This document shows, in pieces, positions 27,057-36,432 of a stretch of DNA of 64,000 nt. Under the pieces are notes generated by a model. It did not search any database. It was not told the DNA's origin and saw only the letters and a program-made list of their open reading frames with translations. The position numbers and the translations under genes were made by a program. Source of the stretch: an uncultured Clostridia bacterium (GTDB lineage Bacteria; Bacillota; Clostridia; Oscillospirales; Acutalibacteraceae); assembly GCA_904399395.1 (NCBI GenBank), contig CAJFPJ010000069.1, forward strand, positions 1 to 64,000, read 5' to 3'. The first letter of the stretch is position 1. Each line of letters begins with the position of its first letter.

Positions 27057-27992
27057 GTGATACTATTCATATATAGATCCGGAGCGGTCAAATCTGCATT
27101 AATAGAAACATTCATGAAAAACACTTTATCGAGAGGAGATGGCAATATTCGAAACTTCTATATATTGACAATTGCTCTCGCTTATGTAGAGGAACATCTT
27201 CGCACTCCTTTTTCGCGGAAAGAAGTTGCAGCTTACTGCCATGTTTCTCTCTCTTCGTTGGAAAAACTTTTTCGGTATGCACTTCATTACAGTCTGGGAG
27301 AATATATAGCAAAAAGGCGAATGTCAGAAGCGGCTCAGGATATTATTAACGGCTGTTCCGTCACTGAAACCGCTTTCACATATCAGTATTCTTCACCGGA
27401 AGCTTTTTCCCGAGCTTTTCGACGAATTTTTGGGATCCCGCCTCTTCAATTCCGTAAAGAACAAAAAATTTGTGATATTTTCCCTAGGCTGACCTATGAA
27501 CCGCCCATCGCCAATCAAGGGAAAGACGCACGCGCAAAAGGAGGAAATACAGTTATGATTGTACCTGAAAAACAAACAGATGTCCGTAAAATGTATGCCT
27601 GTATAGCCAAACACGCAAACACATACGCCCTAGCCTTCGATTTACAAGATCTTATGAAAATCAATCAGATATCTTTTCAAGCAGGAGACACAGCCTTGCA
27701 AAAAGCCGTAGCAAGGATCACAGAAGTCGCAAATACAGATATGCCCCTTTTTCGGATAGGTAACGATGAATTCGTTCTTCTTACAGGGTATCCTCCAACT
27801 AAACAAGAAATAGCCAGATCTCTTCTAGAAAAAGTTCTTTCTAAAAATGAAGAAACTTTCTTTTATCAGGGGAAAGAAATCCCGCTCTCCCTTCATGGAA
27901 CTATGGAGATCCTACCTACTTCTAATGGAGCTGGAGAAGATTTTATTTCTTCTATACAAAAGGCTCTTCTGTCTTGTAAAGTAAAATCATAG
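27057..27992 (+). CDS. AraC-type HTH protein fused to a degenerate GGDEF domain
   Basis: Up to 311 residues. From about 30 to 135 is an AraC/XylS double HTH (YVEEHLRTPFSRKEVAAYCHVSLSSLEKLF, then GCSVTETAFTYQYSSPEAFSRAFRRIFGIPPLQFRK). Residues 155-310 look like a diguanylate cyclase fold: FDLQDLMKINQISFQAGDTALQKAV parallels the FKxINDxxGHxxGDxxL segment, and RIGNDEFVLL parallels GGDEF. The signature is GNDEF and the substrate Asp/Asn/His positions are changed, so it probably binds rather than makes a nucleotide, or is only structural. The start is uncertain: GTG at 27057 or ATG at 27114, neither with a good ribosome binding site. The gene is visibly more AT-rich than its neighbours, hinting at transfer, and is divergent from the ABC-F gene. 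Confidence 0.7.
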   Translation: MILFIYRSGAVKSALIETFMKNTLSRGDGNIRNFYILTIALAYVEEHLRTPFSRKEVAAYCHVSLSSLEKLFRYALHYSLGEYIAKRRMSEAAQDIINGCSVTETAFTYQYSSPEAFSRAFRRIFGIPPLQFRKEQKICDIFPRLTYEPPIANQGKDARAKGGNTVMIVPEKQTDVRKMYACIAKHANTYALAFDLQDLMKINQISFQAGDTALQKAVARITEVANTDMPLFRIGNDEFVLLTGYPPTKQEIARSLLEKVLSKNEETFFYQGKEIPLSLHGTMEILPTSNGAGEDFISSIQKALLSCKVKS

Positions 27993-28144
27993 TTTCTGCA
28001 GCTCAAATTTTCTCAAAAATATTTTTTGTCCATATGAACTGCAAAACCAGGAGTCTCAGTGCTTTTGGTTCTTTCAAATTAAGCGGAAGGCAAAAAGAAA
28101 CTACGTCTCTCGCAAGAATATACTGCACAATACACATTACAGCA

Positions 28145-28981
28145 TTACAAGCCATTTGGGGAAGAAAGCCGCTGTCTTACCGCTTCATACAGAATAACAG
28201 TGGCTGCACAGGCCACATTGAAGGAGCTCGCCGAAGAGGTCCCGCTCATGGGAATGGTGGCCAAAATATCCGACTGTTCCTTAAAGGCCCGACAGAGCCC
28301 TTCGGTTTCATTGCCGATCATCACCAATGTAGGTTTGCAGAAATCCACATCTGAAAGACGGGTTTCGTTATGGGCAGTAGTACCCACCAATTGAAAACCG
28401 GAATATTTTTCCCTCATGCGACTGAAAAAGGAAAGCACCGCCGCCGTATCTGCCATACGAATGACGGGCACATGAAAAAACGAGCCCATGGAGGCCGTCA
28501 CAACTGCCGGGTCATAGAGATCTACCCCATGGCCTGTGAGGATCAGACCGTCTACCCCGAGAGAATCGCAGGAACGGATGATAGTCCCCAGATTTCCATG
28601 GTTGGAGGAACGGTCAAATAGCACCAACAAGGGATTTTCAGACATACGCAGCTGCGAAACGGAATCTTCCCGCATCCGCACTACTGCCAAAAGCTCAGAG
28701 GTATCCTGTTTTTCGCTCAGCTCCTCCATGAGGCCGCCGGCCAGTTCATAGTTCACATCTGTTTTCACAGAAGCAAGCTTCTCCTTAGCCCATCCCGACA
28801 GGGAACGTTCTGAAGAATACAGAAAAGAAGAAAAACGCCATCCGTTTTTTTCCGCCTCATTGATGTTCCGCACGCCCTCCACAAAAAATTCCCCATACCG
28901 GTGGCGCTTGTTGCGGTTGGTCTTCAGCACTCCAAATTTTTGATACGCAGCATTTTTGCTGTATATCTTCACTGTTTTCAT
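28145..28981 (-). CDS. TrmH/SpoU-family RNA 2'-O-methyltransferase
   Basis: 278 residues. Transfers methyl from S-adenosylmethionine to a 2'-hydroxyl of tRNA or rRNA, forming the trefoil-knot SPOUT fold. Motif 1: RSSNHGNLGTIIRSCD; motif 2: VMIGNETEGL; motif 3: IPMSGTSSASSFNVACAA, in order from about 140 to 270. The N-terminal 100 residues form the usual RNA-binding substrate domain (FFVEGVRNINEA). The start ATG at 28981 follows GGTGGAAGGG; the 31 preceding in-frame codons are dropped. Target nucleotide cannot be told from the sequence. Neighbour upstream is the aldo/keto reductase on the same strand. Confidence 0.9.
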   Translation of the reverse strand: MKTVKIYSKNAAYQKFGVLKTNRNKRHRYGEFFVEGVRNINEAEKNGWRFSSFLYSSERSLSGWAKEKLASVKTDVNYELAGGLMEELSEKQDTSELLAVVRMREDSVSQLRMSENPLLVLFDRSSNHGNLGTIIRSCDSLGVDGLILTGHGVDLYDPAVVTASMGSFFHVPVIRMADTAAVLSFFSRMREKYSGFQLVGTTAHNETRLSDVDFCKPTLVMIGNETEGLCRAFKEQSDILATIPMSGTSSASSFNVACAATVILYEAVRQRLSSPNGL

Positions 28982-29113
28982 AACCCTTCCACCCTTTTTC
29001 CTTTCTTCTCTGCTTGACCCTATTGCTTCGTATTTCTCGGCATTCCCTTTCTCACTCTGCCAAAGGGGAAACATTGGCAGAAGTTTTTCCGCTCACTTGT
29101 AATGCAGCCCAAA

Positions 29114-30049
29114 TCACGGCAGTTGATGGCCGCCCGCAGCATAGATGGAATACCATTCCGCTCTGGAAATCTCTATCTCTGCGGCCTTCAGGCACTCTAA
29201 GAGTCTTCCCTCATTCATGGTGCCCGTAACAGGCTGGATATGGGCCGGAAGCCGCAAAAGCCACGCTAAGGCCATGGTAGTCTTGCTGACACCGTAGCGA
29301 TCGCCCACCTCTTCTAGGGCGTCGTTCAACCTTTGATACTTGGGGTTATCAATGACCAGCTCCTCGCAGTAGCATCCCACGCGGAAGGGGGACCAAGCCT
29401 GCAGCGTGAATTCCTGCAGGCGGCTGTACTCATAAAGGCCGCCGTCCCGGTCGGTGCCGAAGGGCATTTCCATATTCATAAACATGCCGTGATCCAGAAT
29501 AGAGGTGTGGCCCACTCCCATCTGCACCTGATTTACGATCAGCGGCTGCCGGATATACTTCTGCAAAAGCTGCATCTGCATGACATTCTGATTGGATACG
29601 CCGAAATGCCGCACCTTTCCCTCTGTATAAAGTTTTTCAAAGGCTTCAGCGATCTCTTCCGGCTCCATAAGCGGATCGGGCCGGTGAAGAAGCAGCATAT
29701 CGATATAATCCGTTTTCAAGCGCCGGAGGCTTCCCTCCACTGCTTCCAGAATATGATTCTTAGAAAAATTATACATCCAATGGCCATAGGGGTTATCCAC
29801 ATTGCCGCACTTGGTCTGAATGAAGACCTTTTCCCGCATATCCGCATTCATGTGAAGCGCATCAGCAAACAGCTCCTCGCAGCGCCCACCGCTGTAGCAA
29901 TCCGCATGATCGAAGAAATTAGCGCCGTTTTCCAGAGCCGTCTTCAAAAAATGCTCAGCCCGTTTTGCATCCAGCCCCACAATCCGCATACACCCAACCG
30001 CTATGGTGGGCACCATTACACCTGAGCTTCCCAGCTGTATATTCCGCAT
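29114..30049 (-). CDS. Aldo/keto reductase
   Basis: 311 residues, NADPH-dependent oxidoreductase of the AKR superfamily, closest in style to the YdhF/YcsN group. The catalytic tetrad is visible as D47 and Y52 (FFDHADCYSGG), K80 (IQTKCGN) and H122 (LLLHRPDPLMEPEEIAEAF). The cofactor end has GVSNQNVMQMQLL and the late TMALAWLLRLPAHIQPVTGT, with TMNEGRL for the 2'-phosphate. The ATG at 30049 follows AAAAGGAG; 42 preceding in-frame codons are excluded. Substrate unknown; sugar aldehydes or ketoses are plausible. Confidence 0.93.
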   Translation of the reverse strand: MRNIQLGSSGVMVPTIAVGCMRIVGLDAKRAEHFLKTALENGANFFDHADCYSGGRCEELFADALHMNADMREKVFIQTKCGNVDNPYGHWMYNFSKNHILEAVEGSLRRLKTDYIDMLLLHRPDPLMEPEEIAEAFEKLYTEGKVRHFGVSNQNVMQMQLLQKYIRQPLIVNQVQMGVGHTSILDHGMFMNMEMPFGTDRDGGLYEYSRLQEFTLQAWSPFRVGCYCEELVIDNPKYQRLNDALEEVGDRYGVSKTTMALAWLLRLPAHIQPVTGTMNEGRLLECLKAAEIEISRAEWYSIYAAGGHQLP

Positions 30050-30252
30050 ACTCACAACTCCTTTTCCCCGGCCCCCAGCCGGCGTACAGTTCAAAAGTAG
30101 TCCTTCCCCGCATCCACCCATATTGGCAGGCGCGCTACCCGATGTTTTCTTCCGTCTCATTGTAGCACACAGCATCCAGATTTTCCACTTCCTTTTTTAT
30201 AAGAGCACTAAGGACTCGCCTCCCGCTATAAAAGGCAATGCATAAACTATAT

Positions 30253-30288
30253 AAAAAATGCGCCCCTTCACAAGGGACGCATTTTTTT
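30253..30288. terminator. Bidirectional terminator after nadE
   Basis: AAAAAATGCG-CCCTT pairs with AAGGG-CGCATTTTTT over a CACA loop. It ends the GT2/flippase/nadE transcript on the minus strand. Confidence 0.85.
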
Positions 30289-30309
30289 CGTATATGTTTT
30301 GCCGCACAC

Positions 30310-32268
30310 TTATTCGGCGGCCTGCTCCAGTTTTTCCAGTTCTTCCAGCTCCTTCATCCAAAGAGCGGCAGAGGCGTCGCTGGGCATACGCCAGTCCCCG
30401 CGAGGGGAAAGTGTCACAGTGCCCACCTTGGGCCCATCCGGCAGGCAGGAACGCTTGAACTGCTGGGTAAAAAAGCGCCTGCAAAAGATTTTCAGCCATT
30501 TCAGGATCGTTTTCCGGTCATAGGAGTCCTCAAAGGCCTGGAGGGCCATCCGGAAAATTTTCCCCGGGCCGAAACCAAACCGCAGAAGATAATAGAGGAA
30601 AAAGTCATGCAGCTCATAGGGCCCCACAATGTCCTCCGTCCGTTGAGAAATCTCCCCCTCTACGGGTGGAAGCAGCTCCGGGCTCACAGGAGTATCCAGA
30701 ATATCTTCCAGAACAGCACCCAATGCTCCCCCAGAGTTCTGTGAAACGTAGCGCACCAAGTGACGCACCAACGTTTTGGGGATGGAAGCATTCACTGCAT
30801 ACATGCTCATGTGATCGCCATTATAGGTGGCCCAACCCAGGGCCAACTCTGATAGATCGCCCGTTCCCACCACCATGCCGCCGGACTGATTGGCCAGATC
30901 CATCAGCACCTGGGTTCTCTCACGAGCCTGGGCGTTTTCATAGGTTACATCCCTGTTTTCAGGGTTATGGCCAATATCCCGAAAATGCAGATTTACCGAC
31001 TCCCCAATGGGAATCTCCCGGAAGCGGGCCCCGATTTCCTCCGCAAGGCGCTGGGCGTTGCTCTTTGTCCTGCCCGTAGTGCCGAAACCAGGCATGGAAA
31101 CAGCCAGAATTCCCTCCGCCGGCAGCCCCAGCCGCTTAAAGGCTCTGGAGGAAACCAACAGCGCCAAGGTGGAATCCAGACCACCGGAAACACCAATCAC
31201 CACTTCCCGGCATCCGGTGTGTGAAAGCCTGGTCTTGAGACCCTCAGCCTGCATGGTCAAAATCCGCTCACACCGCTCTCTGAGCCCTTCATCCTCCCCC
31301 GGGACAAAGGGAAAAGCAGAAATTCTGCGAAGCAAAGGAGTTTGCTCCCTACTTCTATTTTCAATAGGCTTCTGACCAAAGGAAAAGGGTATGCGCCGCA
31401 GGGGAGCAGAAGGCTTTCCCACCCAAGTGGTGGTATGCCTGCGCTCATACAACATCCGACCCAAATCCACATCCGCCAGAAGGAGGGAAGGCTCAAAAAG
31501 CTCTGATTCGCTCAGAACGGAACCATTCTCTCCGATGAGATTGTGCCCTGAAAAGACCAGATCCGTGGAGGACTCCCCTTCACCCGCGTCTGCGTAGGCA
31601 TAGGCGCAAAGCAACCGGGCAGAATGGGTAGCCACCAGCTGGCGGCGGTATTCCGCTTTCCCCACCACCTCATCACTGGCGGAACAATTCAGAAGCAGGG
31701 TTGCTCCGCCAGCCGCCAATCGGGTGCCGGGCGTGTTCATAACCCAGAGATCCTCACAGATTTCCACTCCGATGACGCATTCCGGCATTTCCTCTGAAAG
31801 AAAAAGAAGATCGTTTCCCAGAGGCACTCGGAAGCCGGCATACTCCACTTCTATGCTTTCACAGGGAGCAGGGGAAAAATGCCGCGCTTCATAAAATTCG
31901 CCGTAATTGGGAATATGGCTTTTAGCAGACAGCCCCAGAAGCTTTCCGCCGCAGAAAACAGCCGCGCAGTTATATAAATTGCCTCCTGCAGGGACAGGAA
32001 CCCCCACAGCACACAACAGAGGAAGATCAGCTGTATCCCGGATTAGCTTCTGCAAGGCATTCTCCGCCCCCTGAAGCAGCGTTTCCGTCAGGAACAAATC
32101 CCCGCAGGTATAGCCCGTCAAACACAATTCCGGGAAAACCGCAGCATTCGCGCCCTTCTCAGCAGCCTCTTCAGCCGCCCTTAAAATGGAGCCGGCATTA
32201 TGGGCGCAGTCCGCTACACGTATTTTAGGGGTAACGGCAGCTACTCTGAAAAATCCATCCCTCAACAT
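30310..32268 (-). CDS. nadE: Glutamine-dependent NAD+ synthetase
   Basis: 652 residues. Amidates nicotinic acid adenine dinucleotide to NAD+. The N-terminal nitrilase-type glutaminase (1-270) has the Glu of FPELCLTGYTCGDL, the Lys of SAKSHIPNYGEFYEAR and the nucleophile Cys of GVEICEDLWV. The C-terminal synthetase has PP-loop GVSGGLDSTLAL, then VGTGDLSELALGWATYNGDHMS and a C-terminal region. Length is right for the long two-domain form. Its ATG overlaps the stop of the upstream gene by one base (TAATG), after AGGGAGG, so the two are translationally coupled. Confidence 0.96.
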   Translation of the reverse strand: MLRDGFFRVAAVTPKIRVADCAHNAGSILRAAEEAAEKGANAAVFPELCLTGYTCGDLFLTETLLQGAENALQKLIRDTADLPLLCAVGVPVPAGGNLYNCAAVFCGGKLLGLSAKSHIPNYGEFYEARHFSPAPCESIEVEYAGFRVPLGNDLLFLSEEMPECVIGVEICEDLWVMNTPGTRLAAGGATLLLNCSASDEVVGKAEYRRQLVATHSARLLCAYAYADAGEGESSTDLVFSGHNLIGENGSVLSESELFEPSLLLADVDLGRMLYERRHTTTWVGKPSAPLRRIPFSFGQKPIENRSREQTPLLRRISAFPFVPGEDEGLRERCERILTMQAEGLKTRLSHTGCREVVIGVSGGLDSTLALLVSSRAFKRLGLPAEGILAVSMPGFGTTGRTKSNAQRLAEEIGARFREIPIGESVNLHFRDIGHNPENRDVTYENAQARERTQVLMDLANQSGGMVVGTGDLSELALGWATYNGDHMSMYAVNASIPKTLVRHLVRYVSQNSGGALGAVLEDILDTPVSPELLPPVEGEISQRTEDIVGPYELHDFFLYYLLRFGFGPGKIFRMALQAFEDSYDRKTILKWLKIFCRRFFTQQFKRSCLPDGPKVGTVTLSPRGDWRMPSDASAALWMKELEELEKLEQAAE

Positions 32269-33350
32269 TATGATACCTCCCTGGAAGAATCCGCATTCCC
32301 GCCCGAAGAGGACTGCCGCTTATTTCCTTTGCCCGACCTGCCAAAGCCTGCGAAAAAAGCGCCCACGAGAATGCTGGAATAATAGCTGATAAATCGCCAT
32401 AGCAACATAGCCTGCTGCAGGATATCCTCTTGAAAAAACATACGGAACAAAACGAGAAAGCTCCCTTCTGCCGCACCGGCCGCACCGGGAAGAGGCGTAT
32501 AGGAAGAAATCATCGTAACAAAGCACTGGGCCGAAATCATATCCACAGCCGGGAACCCTTCACATCGAAAAGCTTTATAGAGAAAAAAAGGAACGGCGAA
32601 TACCGCCGTCTGCTGCAGCACTGTAAGGCCATATACCATAAAGCTGCGTTTATGATCCTTGTGCATGGCCTTGTTGCTCTCGAGATAGAAATCCAACTGG
32701 CGGTTAAGCTTGTCCTCCGCCTGCTGAAGATTTTTCACAATTCGCACTTTGGCAAGCAACCGCAGAATTCCCCGAATAAGTTTTGTCGTCACCTTTCGGT
32801 TATGGGTAAAAAAGAAAAGAAAAATCACCACTGCGGACTGATATCCAAAACCCACCACTGCTAAAGCCAGAAATCCGGGCAGCTCACGGCTGAAAAAGCC
32901 GCTGCGCAAAAGCAGCACGGCAGCAGAGTAACAAGTGATCGCCGTCTGATACACCAGATATTTCTGCGCCAAAGCGGAAACCGCCCTTCCGGAAGGAATC
33001 CCCTGGCGGGTAAGCCTCAAAAACTGCATAGGCTGGCCCATAACTCCAAAAGGAGTAATGGCACTGAAATACAGGCCCGTCATCACCACCGAAAAGCTCT
33101 CCCGAAACGTATATGCATACTCCCCGCGGCCACTGCTTTTGAGCAAAAGGCGGAGAATGGCCGTTTCGAGCAGCCAGCTGGCAACTACAGAAAACAGACT
33201 GCCCAGAAGCCAAAAAAGGCTCAATCCGGGCAGGCTGTGCAACAATAATACAAGATTGTTCCCCGAAATGCAGAAATAGATCAGCATTCCGGCAGTTAAG
33301 GCAAACAAGGCAACCTGCAAAAACAGGGAAACCCTGCGTTTTTGTTTCAT
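32268..33350 (-). CDS. Polytopic membrane protein of the LPG synthase TM-region / UPF0104 type
   Basis: 360 residues with about seven to eight predicted membrane helices. Family marks are the TGLYFSAITPFGVMGQPMQFLRL segment (the conserved T-P-x-x-x-G-x-P motif) and SYTPLPGAAGAAEGSFLVLF near the end. Related proteins act as lipid flippases or form the membrane domain of MprF, but no synthase domain is fused here. The C-terminus is Ser/Lys-rich and cytosolic. Between a GT2 glycosyltransferase (12 bases upstream) and nadE (one-base overlap), which suggests a role in moving a glycosylated lipid; nadE may be a passenger in the operon. Confidence 0.8.
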   Translation of the reverse strand: MKQKRRVSLFLQVALFALTAGMLIYFCISGNNLVLLLHSLPGLSLFWLLGSLFSVVASWLLETAILRLLLKSSGRGEYAYTFRESFSVVMTGLYFSAITPFGVMGQPMQFLRLTRQGIPSGRAVSALAQKYLVYQTAITCYSAAVLLLRSGFFSRELPGFLALAVVGFGYQSAVVIFLFFFTHNRKVTTKLIRGILRLLAKVRIVKNLQQAEDKLNRQLDFYLESNKAMHKDHKRSFMVYGLTVLQQTAVFAVPFFLYKAFRCEGFPAVDMISAQCFVTMISSYTPLPGAAGAAEGSFLVLFRMFFQEDILQQAMLLWRFISYYSSILVGAFFAGFGRSGKGNKRQSSSGGNADSSREVS

Positions 33351-33362
33351 TGACAGCAGCTC

Positions 33363-34343
33363 CTAGCGGATAAAATCCTCCTCCAGAAGCTCCTTAGAGC
33401 CGGGTTCCAAAACGGAATCCGCAAATTCATGCGCATAATGGACTGGCATGAACGTATCGCTGTTACAATATTTGACCGCTCTGTTTAGATTGCGGATATT
33501 CCGGTACAAACCCTTTGCCTTCTTTTCCCGATGAATTTTGAAAAGATAAGAAAGGCAGCAAAGGGCCGTTTTCTGCGTCAGCAGCCAATAACTGCGACGA
33601 TAATTCCGAAATTCCCCGCTATCTTCCAGGGAAGTGCGCACCATAGCGATAGACCGGAGGAAGTCGTTGATCTTTTTCGCGTTGATGGTGGCCAAGGTGC
33701 TGCTACTGTGTTTATTATAATAATACAGAGGCTCATTGGTAATTGCCACACGTTCAGCGCTTGCAAATACCTGATTCATCACTGCCAAATCCTCAAAACA
33801 CATTTTGGGGAACCGAATCTTTTTTTCTTCAAAAAGAGAACGTTTAAAGAGCTTGTTCCACACCAGGCTCTGAAGCGAAAAATCATGCAATAAGCGCTTC
33901 ATCGCCTGCTTACGGGTGTAAATACCCTTACAACGAAAGGGATACTGAATGATAAAATCCCAGTTCACAAAGCGAAAATAGTAGGAACAGCACGCAATCT
34001 CAGCCTTATTTTCCTCACAGAGCTCATAAAGCCGCTGCAAATAGCAAGGGGCCACAAAGTCGTCGCTGTCTACAAAACAGAGATATTCACCCCGGGCTAT
34101 ATCCATTCCTCTGTTTCGGGAAAGAGAAATCCCTCGGTTCTCCTGATCAATCACAGTGATGAAATCATAGTTTTCTTCAAACCGGCGCAGAATCTCCAAA
34201 CTGTGATCCGTGGATCCGTCATTTACTGCAATGATCTCAAAATCACGGAAGGTCTGCTCTACCAGAGAAGAAAGACATTTGCCCAGATATTTTTCCACGT
34301 TGTAGACAGGGATAATCACACTGATTCTGGGAGTATTTTCCAT
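33363..34343 (-). CDS. Family 2 glycosyltransferase
   Basis: 326 residues. Inverting GT-A enzyme that uses a nucleotide sugar: ISVIIPVYNVEKYL at 7-20, VNDGSTD at 40-46, and the metal-binding FVDSDDF with D92/D94. No membrane helix is evident, so it is peripheral. The C-terminal part (PLYYYNKHSSSTL, typical of LPS/teichoic-type GT2) suggests polysaccharide or lipid glycosylation. The ATG at 34343 follows GAAGGAAGG. First gene of a three-gene operon with the flippase-like protein and nadE. Confidence 0.9.
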   Translation of the reverse strand: MENTPRISVIIPVYNVEKYLGKCLSSLVEQTFRDFEIIAVNDGSTDHSLEILRRFEENYDFITVIDQENRGISLSRNRGMDIARGEYLCFVDSDDFVAPCYLQRLYELCEENKAEIACCSYYFRFVNWDFIIQYPFRCKGIYTRKQAMKRLLHDFSLQSLVWNKLFKRSLFEEKKIRFPKMCFEDLAVMNQVFASAERVAITNEPLYYYNKHSSSTLATINAKKINDFLRSIAMVRTSLEDSGEFRNYRRSYWLLTQKTALCCLSYLFKIHREKKAKGLYRNIRNLNRAVKYCNSDTFMPVHYAHEFADSVLEPGSKELLEEDFIR

Positions 34344-34391
34344 TCTATAAATCCTTCCTTCAAACAACACAGATACCGCCTGGCTTTTTTC

Positions 34392-34434
34392 CGGTTTGCA
34401 AATACTTTCCTAATTATGCAAAATTTGCAAACCG
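34392..34434. repeat. Inverted repeat CGGTTTGCAAA in the GT2 operon leader
   Basis: CGGTTTGCAAA at 34392-34402 and TTTGCAAACCG at 34424-34434 are perfect 11-base inverted copies. A third related copy, TTTGCAAACG, is at 34723-34732 and overlaps the predicted -35 of this operon. The set looks like operators for an unknown regulator. The 430-base gap here holds otherwise only the promoter and leader. Confidence 0.45.
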
Positions 34435-34700
34435 CCCCACTTAGGCCGTTGCCTATACCTTCCATACAGTGCAACTCCATAAGAAACATCCGCTAAATCC
34501 ACATCTGTAACCCGTCAGGAAGATATATACCAACCTGTGTGATGCAGAAATTGGCAAAAAGCTAAAATAGCAACCTTAGCATGGGAACAAGGTTCCTGCG
34601 GACATTCCACTGGGAATACCGTTATCAAGCCGCCAGGCCATCACTGCACACTGCACAGAATTTATCCGCCATCCGATGCAGTGCCCTTCACGATAGAGAT

Positions 34701-34729
34701 AGTATAGCAAAAAAATTCAAAATTTGCAA
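34701..34729 (-). promoter_or_regulatory. Candidate promoter of the GT2/flippase/nadE operon
   Basis: On the minus strand TTGCAA (34729-34724) and TATACT (34706-34701) are separated by 17 bases. The resulting leader is about 350 bases. Confidence 0.55.
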
Positions 34730-34773
34730 ACGTCCTATGCTCCCCGGCAATCGGTATCATCTGGAAGCGGGCC

Positions 34774-36432
34774 TTATGCAGCCTCGCTTTCCCCCTCAGA
34801 AGAAGAATCTTCAGAGGAAGAGGGACCTTCAGAAGACGAGGGCTTTGAAGAACTTTCGGGCTTAGAGGAGGAGCTGCTGGATTGGGAAGAAGAACTGCTG
34901 GGTTTCGACGAGCTGGAACTACTGGAGCTGCTCTCACCGCCGCTGGGGCCGGGCTCTCCGGAAATATCCGTTCCCGGGCCATAGGAATAATATTTGCCCG
35001 TGGGTGGGTAATAGGAAGAGGAAAGATTTTCTCTTTTTACTTCCTTGCCATCCTTTAGGTATACGCGCCATGCAATAGCTCTATAGCCGGCGCGCCCGTT
35101 GGAATCCAAGCGAATCTGTCCTTTTTTCAGAGAATTATCCAACTGATAGCTTTTGGAATCCCTGGCGGGAATGGTTTCTGTGAGTTTAGAATATACCTCT
35201 ATCTTGTCATAGGATGGATCCTGGTAGCCGTATACAGCCGTCCAGCAGGTATTCCCATCCATTCCGGAATAAATATACATGGGGAAATCTGTATTGTTTT
35301 TGAATTTCAGATCCAAGCTGGGGTAACTCACTGTGGAATCCTGCCCAATGGGGCAATAGGTGGAAGGAATACTGTGGTTGCTCCGCTCCACAATCTCCAC
35401 CCCAGCACGAAGGACCGCTCCATAAATAGTAGTGGATGCTTGACAGATTCCTCCGCCGTAGGAGGGAACAAACCGGCCATTCAGAATAGCGTTTGCTTGA
35501 ATATAGCCGTCCTCCTTACCGCAGGGGCCCACTCTGTCGAAAAAGGAACAGGTTTCGCCCGGCTGGAGCACGACGCCGCTGAAGCTTTCCAGTGCGCGGC
35601 CCATATTGAAGCGGGAAGCATATGCCGCCGTGGCCACTGTTTCATAATAGGAAAGCTGCTTCATGCGGGAAGAGAGCTGCTCCATAGTAATCTCTACGGG
35701 AAGCTCTTCTGTGGGGATATCGATGGAAGCCGTTTTCTCTCCTGCATCGATGGCCTCTGCCACCAACGTATACAGCCGTTCTTGGTCTACCTTTACACCC
35801 GGAGTCCCTTCCTTGAAGGAAAACTTCTTTGTGGAACTATCAAACCCCTCTACAGAGGCGTTCTGCATATCTTTATCAATCTCACCGGCAATTTCTTTCA
35901 GATCGGACTGAATCCCTTCATAGGACATAGTATTTGTGATCTCAAAGGTAACCGGCTTCTCTTTAAGGGCCTTCACCTTCTGGAACCGCTCTTCCCGATC
36001 CCCTTCACGGCCGTAAGCCATAGCTTCCTTTAATACATCCTCTGTATTGAAGGTAAAATCTAGGTTATCTTCCGTGAGCTTCCATTCCTGATCCTTGTAT
36101 TTCAGGGTGATGGAATACGTATCCCGCAGGCCATCCTCCATGGAGCTCAATTTGCTTTGAGCCTCCTCCATGGTCATGCCGCCCAAATCCACGCCCTCCA
36201 CTACGATGCCGTCATAGAAGGTGTCCGTATCCAAAAGAGCGGCCACCTCGGCTTCATGGGCTTCGCGAGCTCGTTGCTCATTGATGGAACGGACTACGAA
36301 AAAGGCTGTGACAGCCACCGCCACAATTGCTACTGCCGTGAGGGACAGAATCCAGATTTTTTTCTTATTTTTTTTCGTTTTTCCAGAATCAGAATAGATA
36401 TCCGTCATATTCTGAGGCACGTGTGAAGCCAT
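34774..36432 (-). CDS. VanW-family protein with a membrane anchor and Ser-rich tail
   Basis: 552 residues. One membrane helix at about 26-47 after a Lys-rich cytosolic end, then two YoaR-like/PG-binding-4 segments (VDLGGMTMEEAQ, EGTPGVKVDQERL), the VanW domain from about 250 (FNMGRALESFSGVVLQPGETCSFF, YGGGICQASTTIYGAVLRAG, ERSNHS), a beta-rich part, and a C-terminal 60 residues of almost pure Ser with Pro, Glu and Lys that would extend through the wall. VanW function is unsettled; peptidoglycan binding is inferred from the domains. ATG follows AAAAAGGGGGA. Transcribed alone; not linked to other van genes. Confidence 0.9.
   Translation of the reverse strand: MASHVPQNMTDIYSDSGKTKKNKKKIWILSLTAVAIVAVAVTAFFVVRSINEQRAREAHEAEVAALLDTDTFYDGIVVEGVDLGGMTMEEAQSKLSSMEDGLRDTYSITLKYKDQEWKLTEDNLDFTFNTEDVLKEAMAYGREGDREERFQKVKALKEKPVTFEITNTMSYEGIQSDLKEIAGEIDKDMQNASVEGFDSSTKKFSFKEGTPGVKVDQERLYTLVAEAIDAGEKTASIDIPTEELPVEITMEQLSSRMKQLSYYETVATAAYASRFNMGRALESFSGVVLQPGETCSFFDRVGPCGKEDGYIQANAILNGRFVPSYGGGICQASTTIYGAVLRAGVEIVERSNHSIPSTYCPIGQDSTVSYPSLDLKFKNNTDFPMYIYSGMDGNTCWTAVYGYQDPSYDKIEVYSKLTETIPARDSKSYQLDNSLKKGQIRLDSNGRAGYRAIAWRVYLKDGKEVKRENLSSSYYPPTGKYYSYGPGTDISGEPGPSGGESSSSSSSSSKPSSSSSQSSSSSSKPESSSKPSSSEGPSSSEDSSSEGESEAA

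Noticed and set aside
27057-27992. AT-rich region as an insertion sequence
   Set aside because: No transposase motif or terminal repeats; it encodes a coherent HTH/GGDEF-like protein.
34780-34960. Short tandem repeats of TCC/GAA-like triplets
   Set aside because: They encode the Ser-rich tail of the VanW protein and are coding low complexity, not a DNA repeat element.
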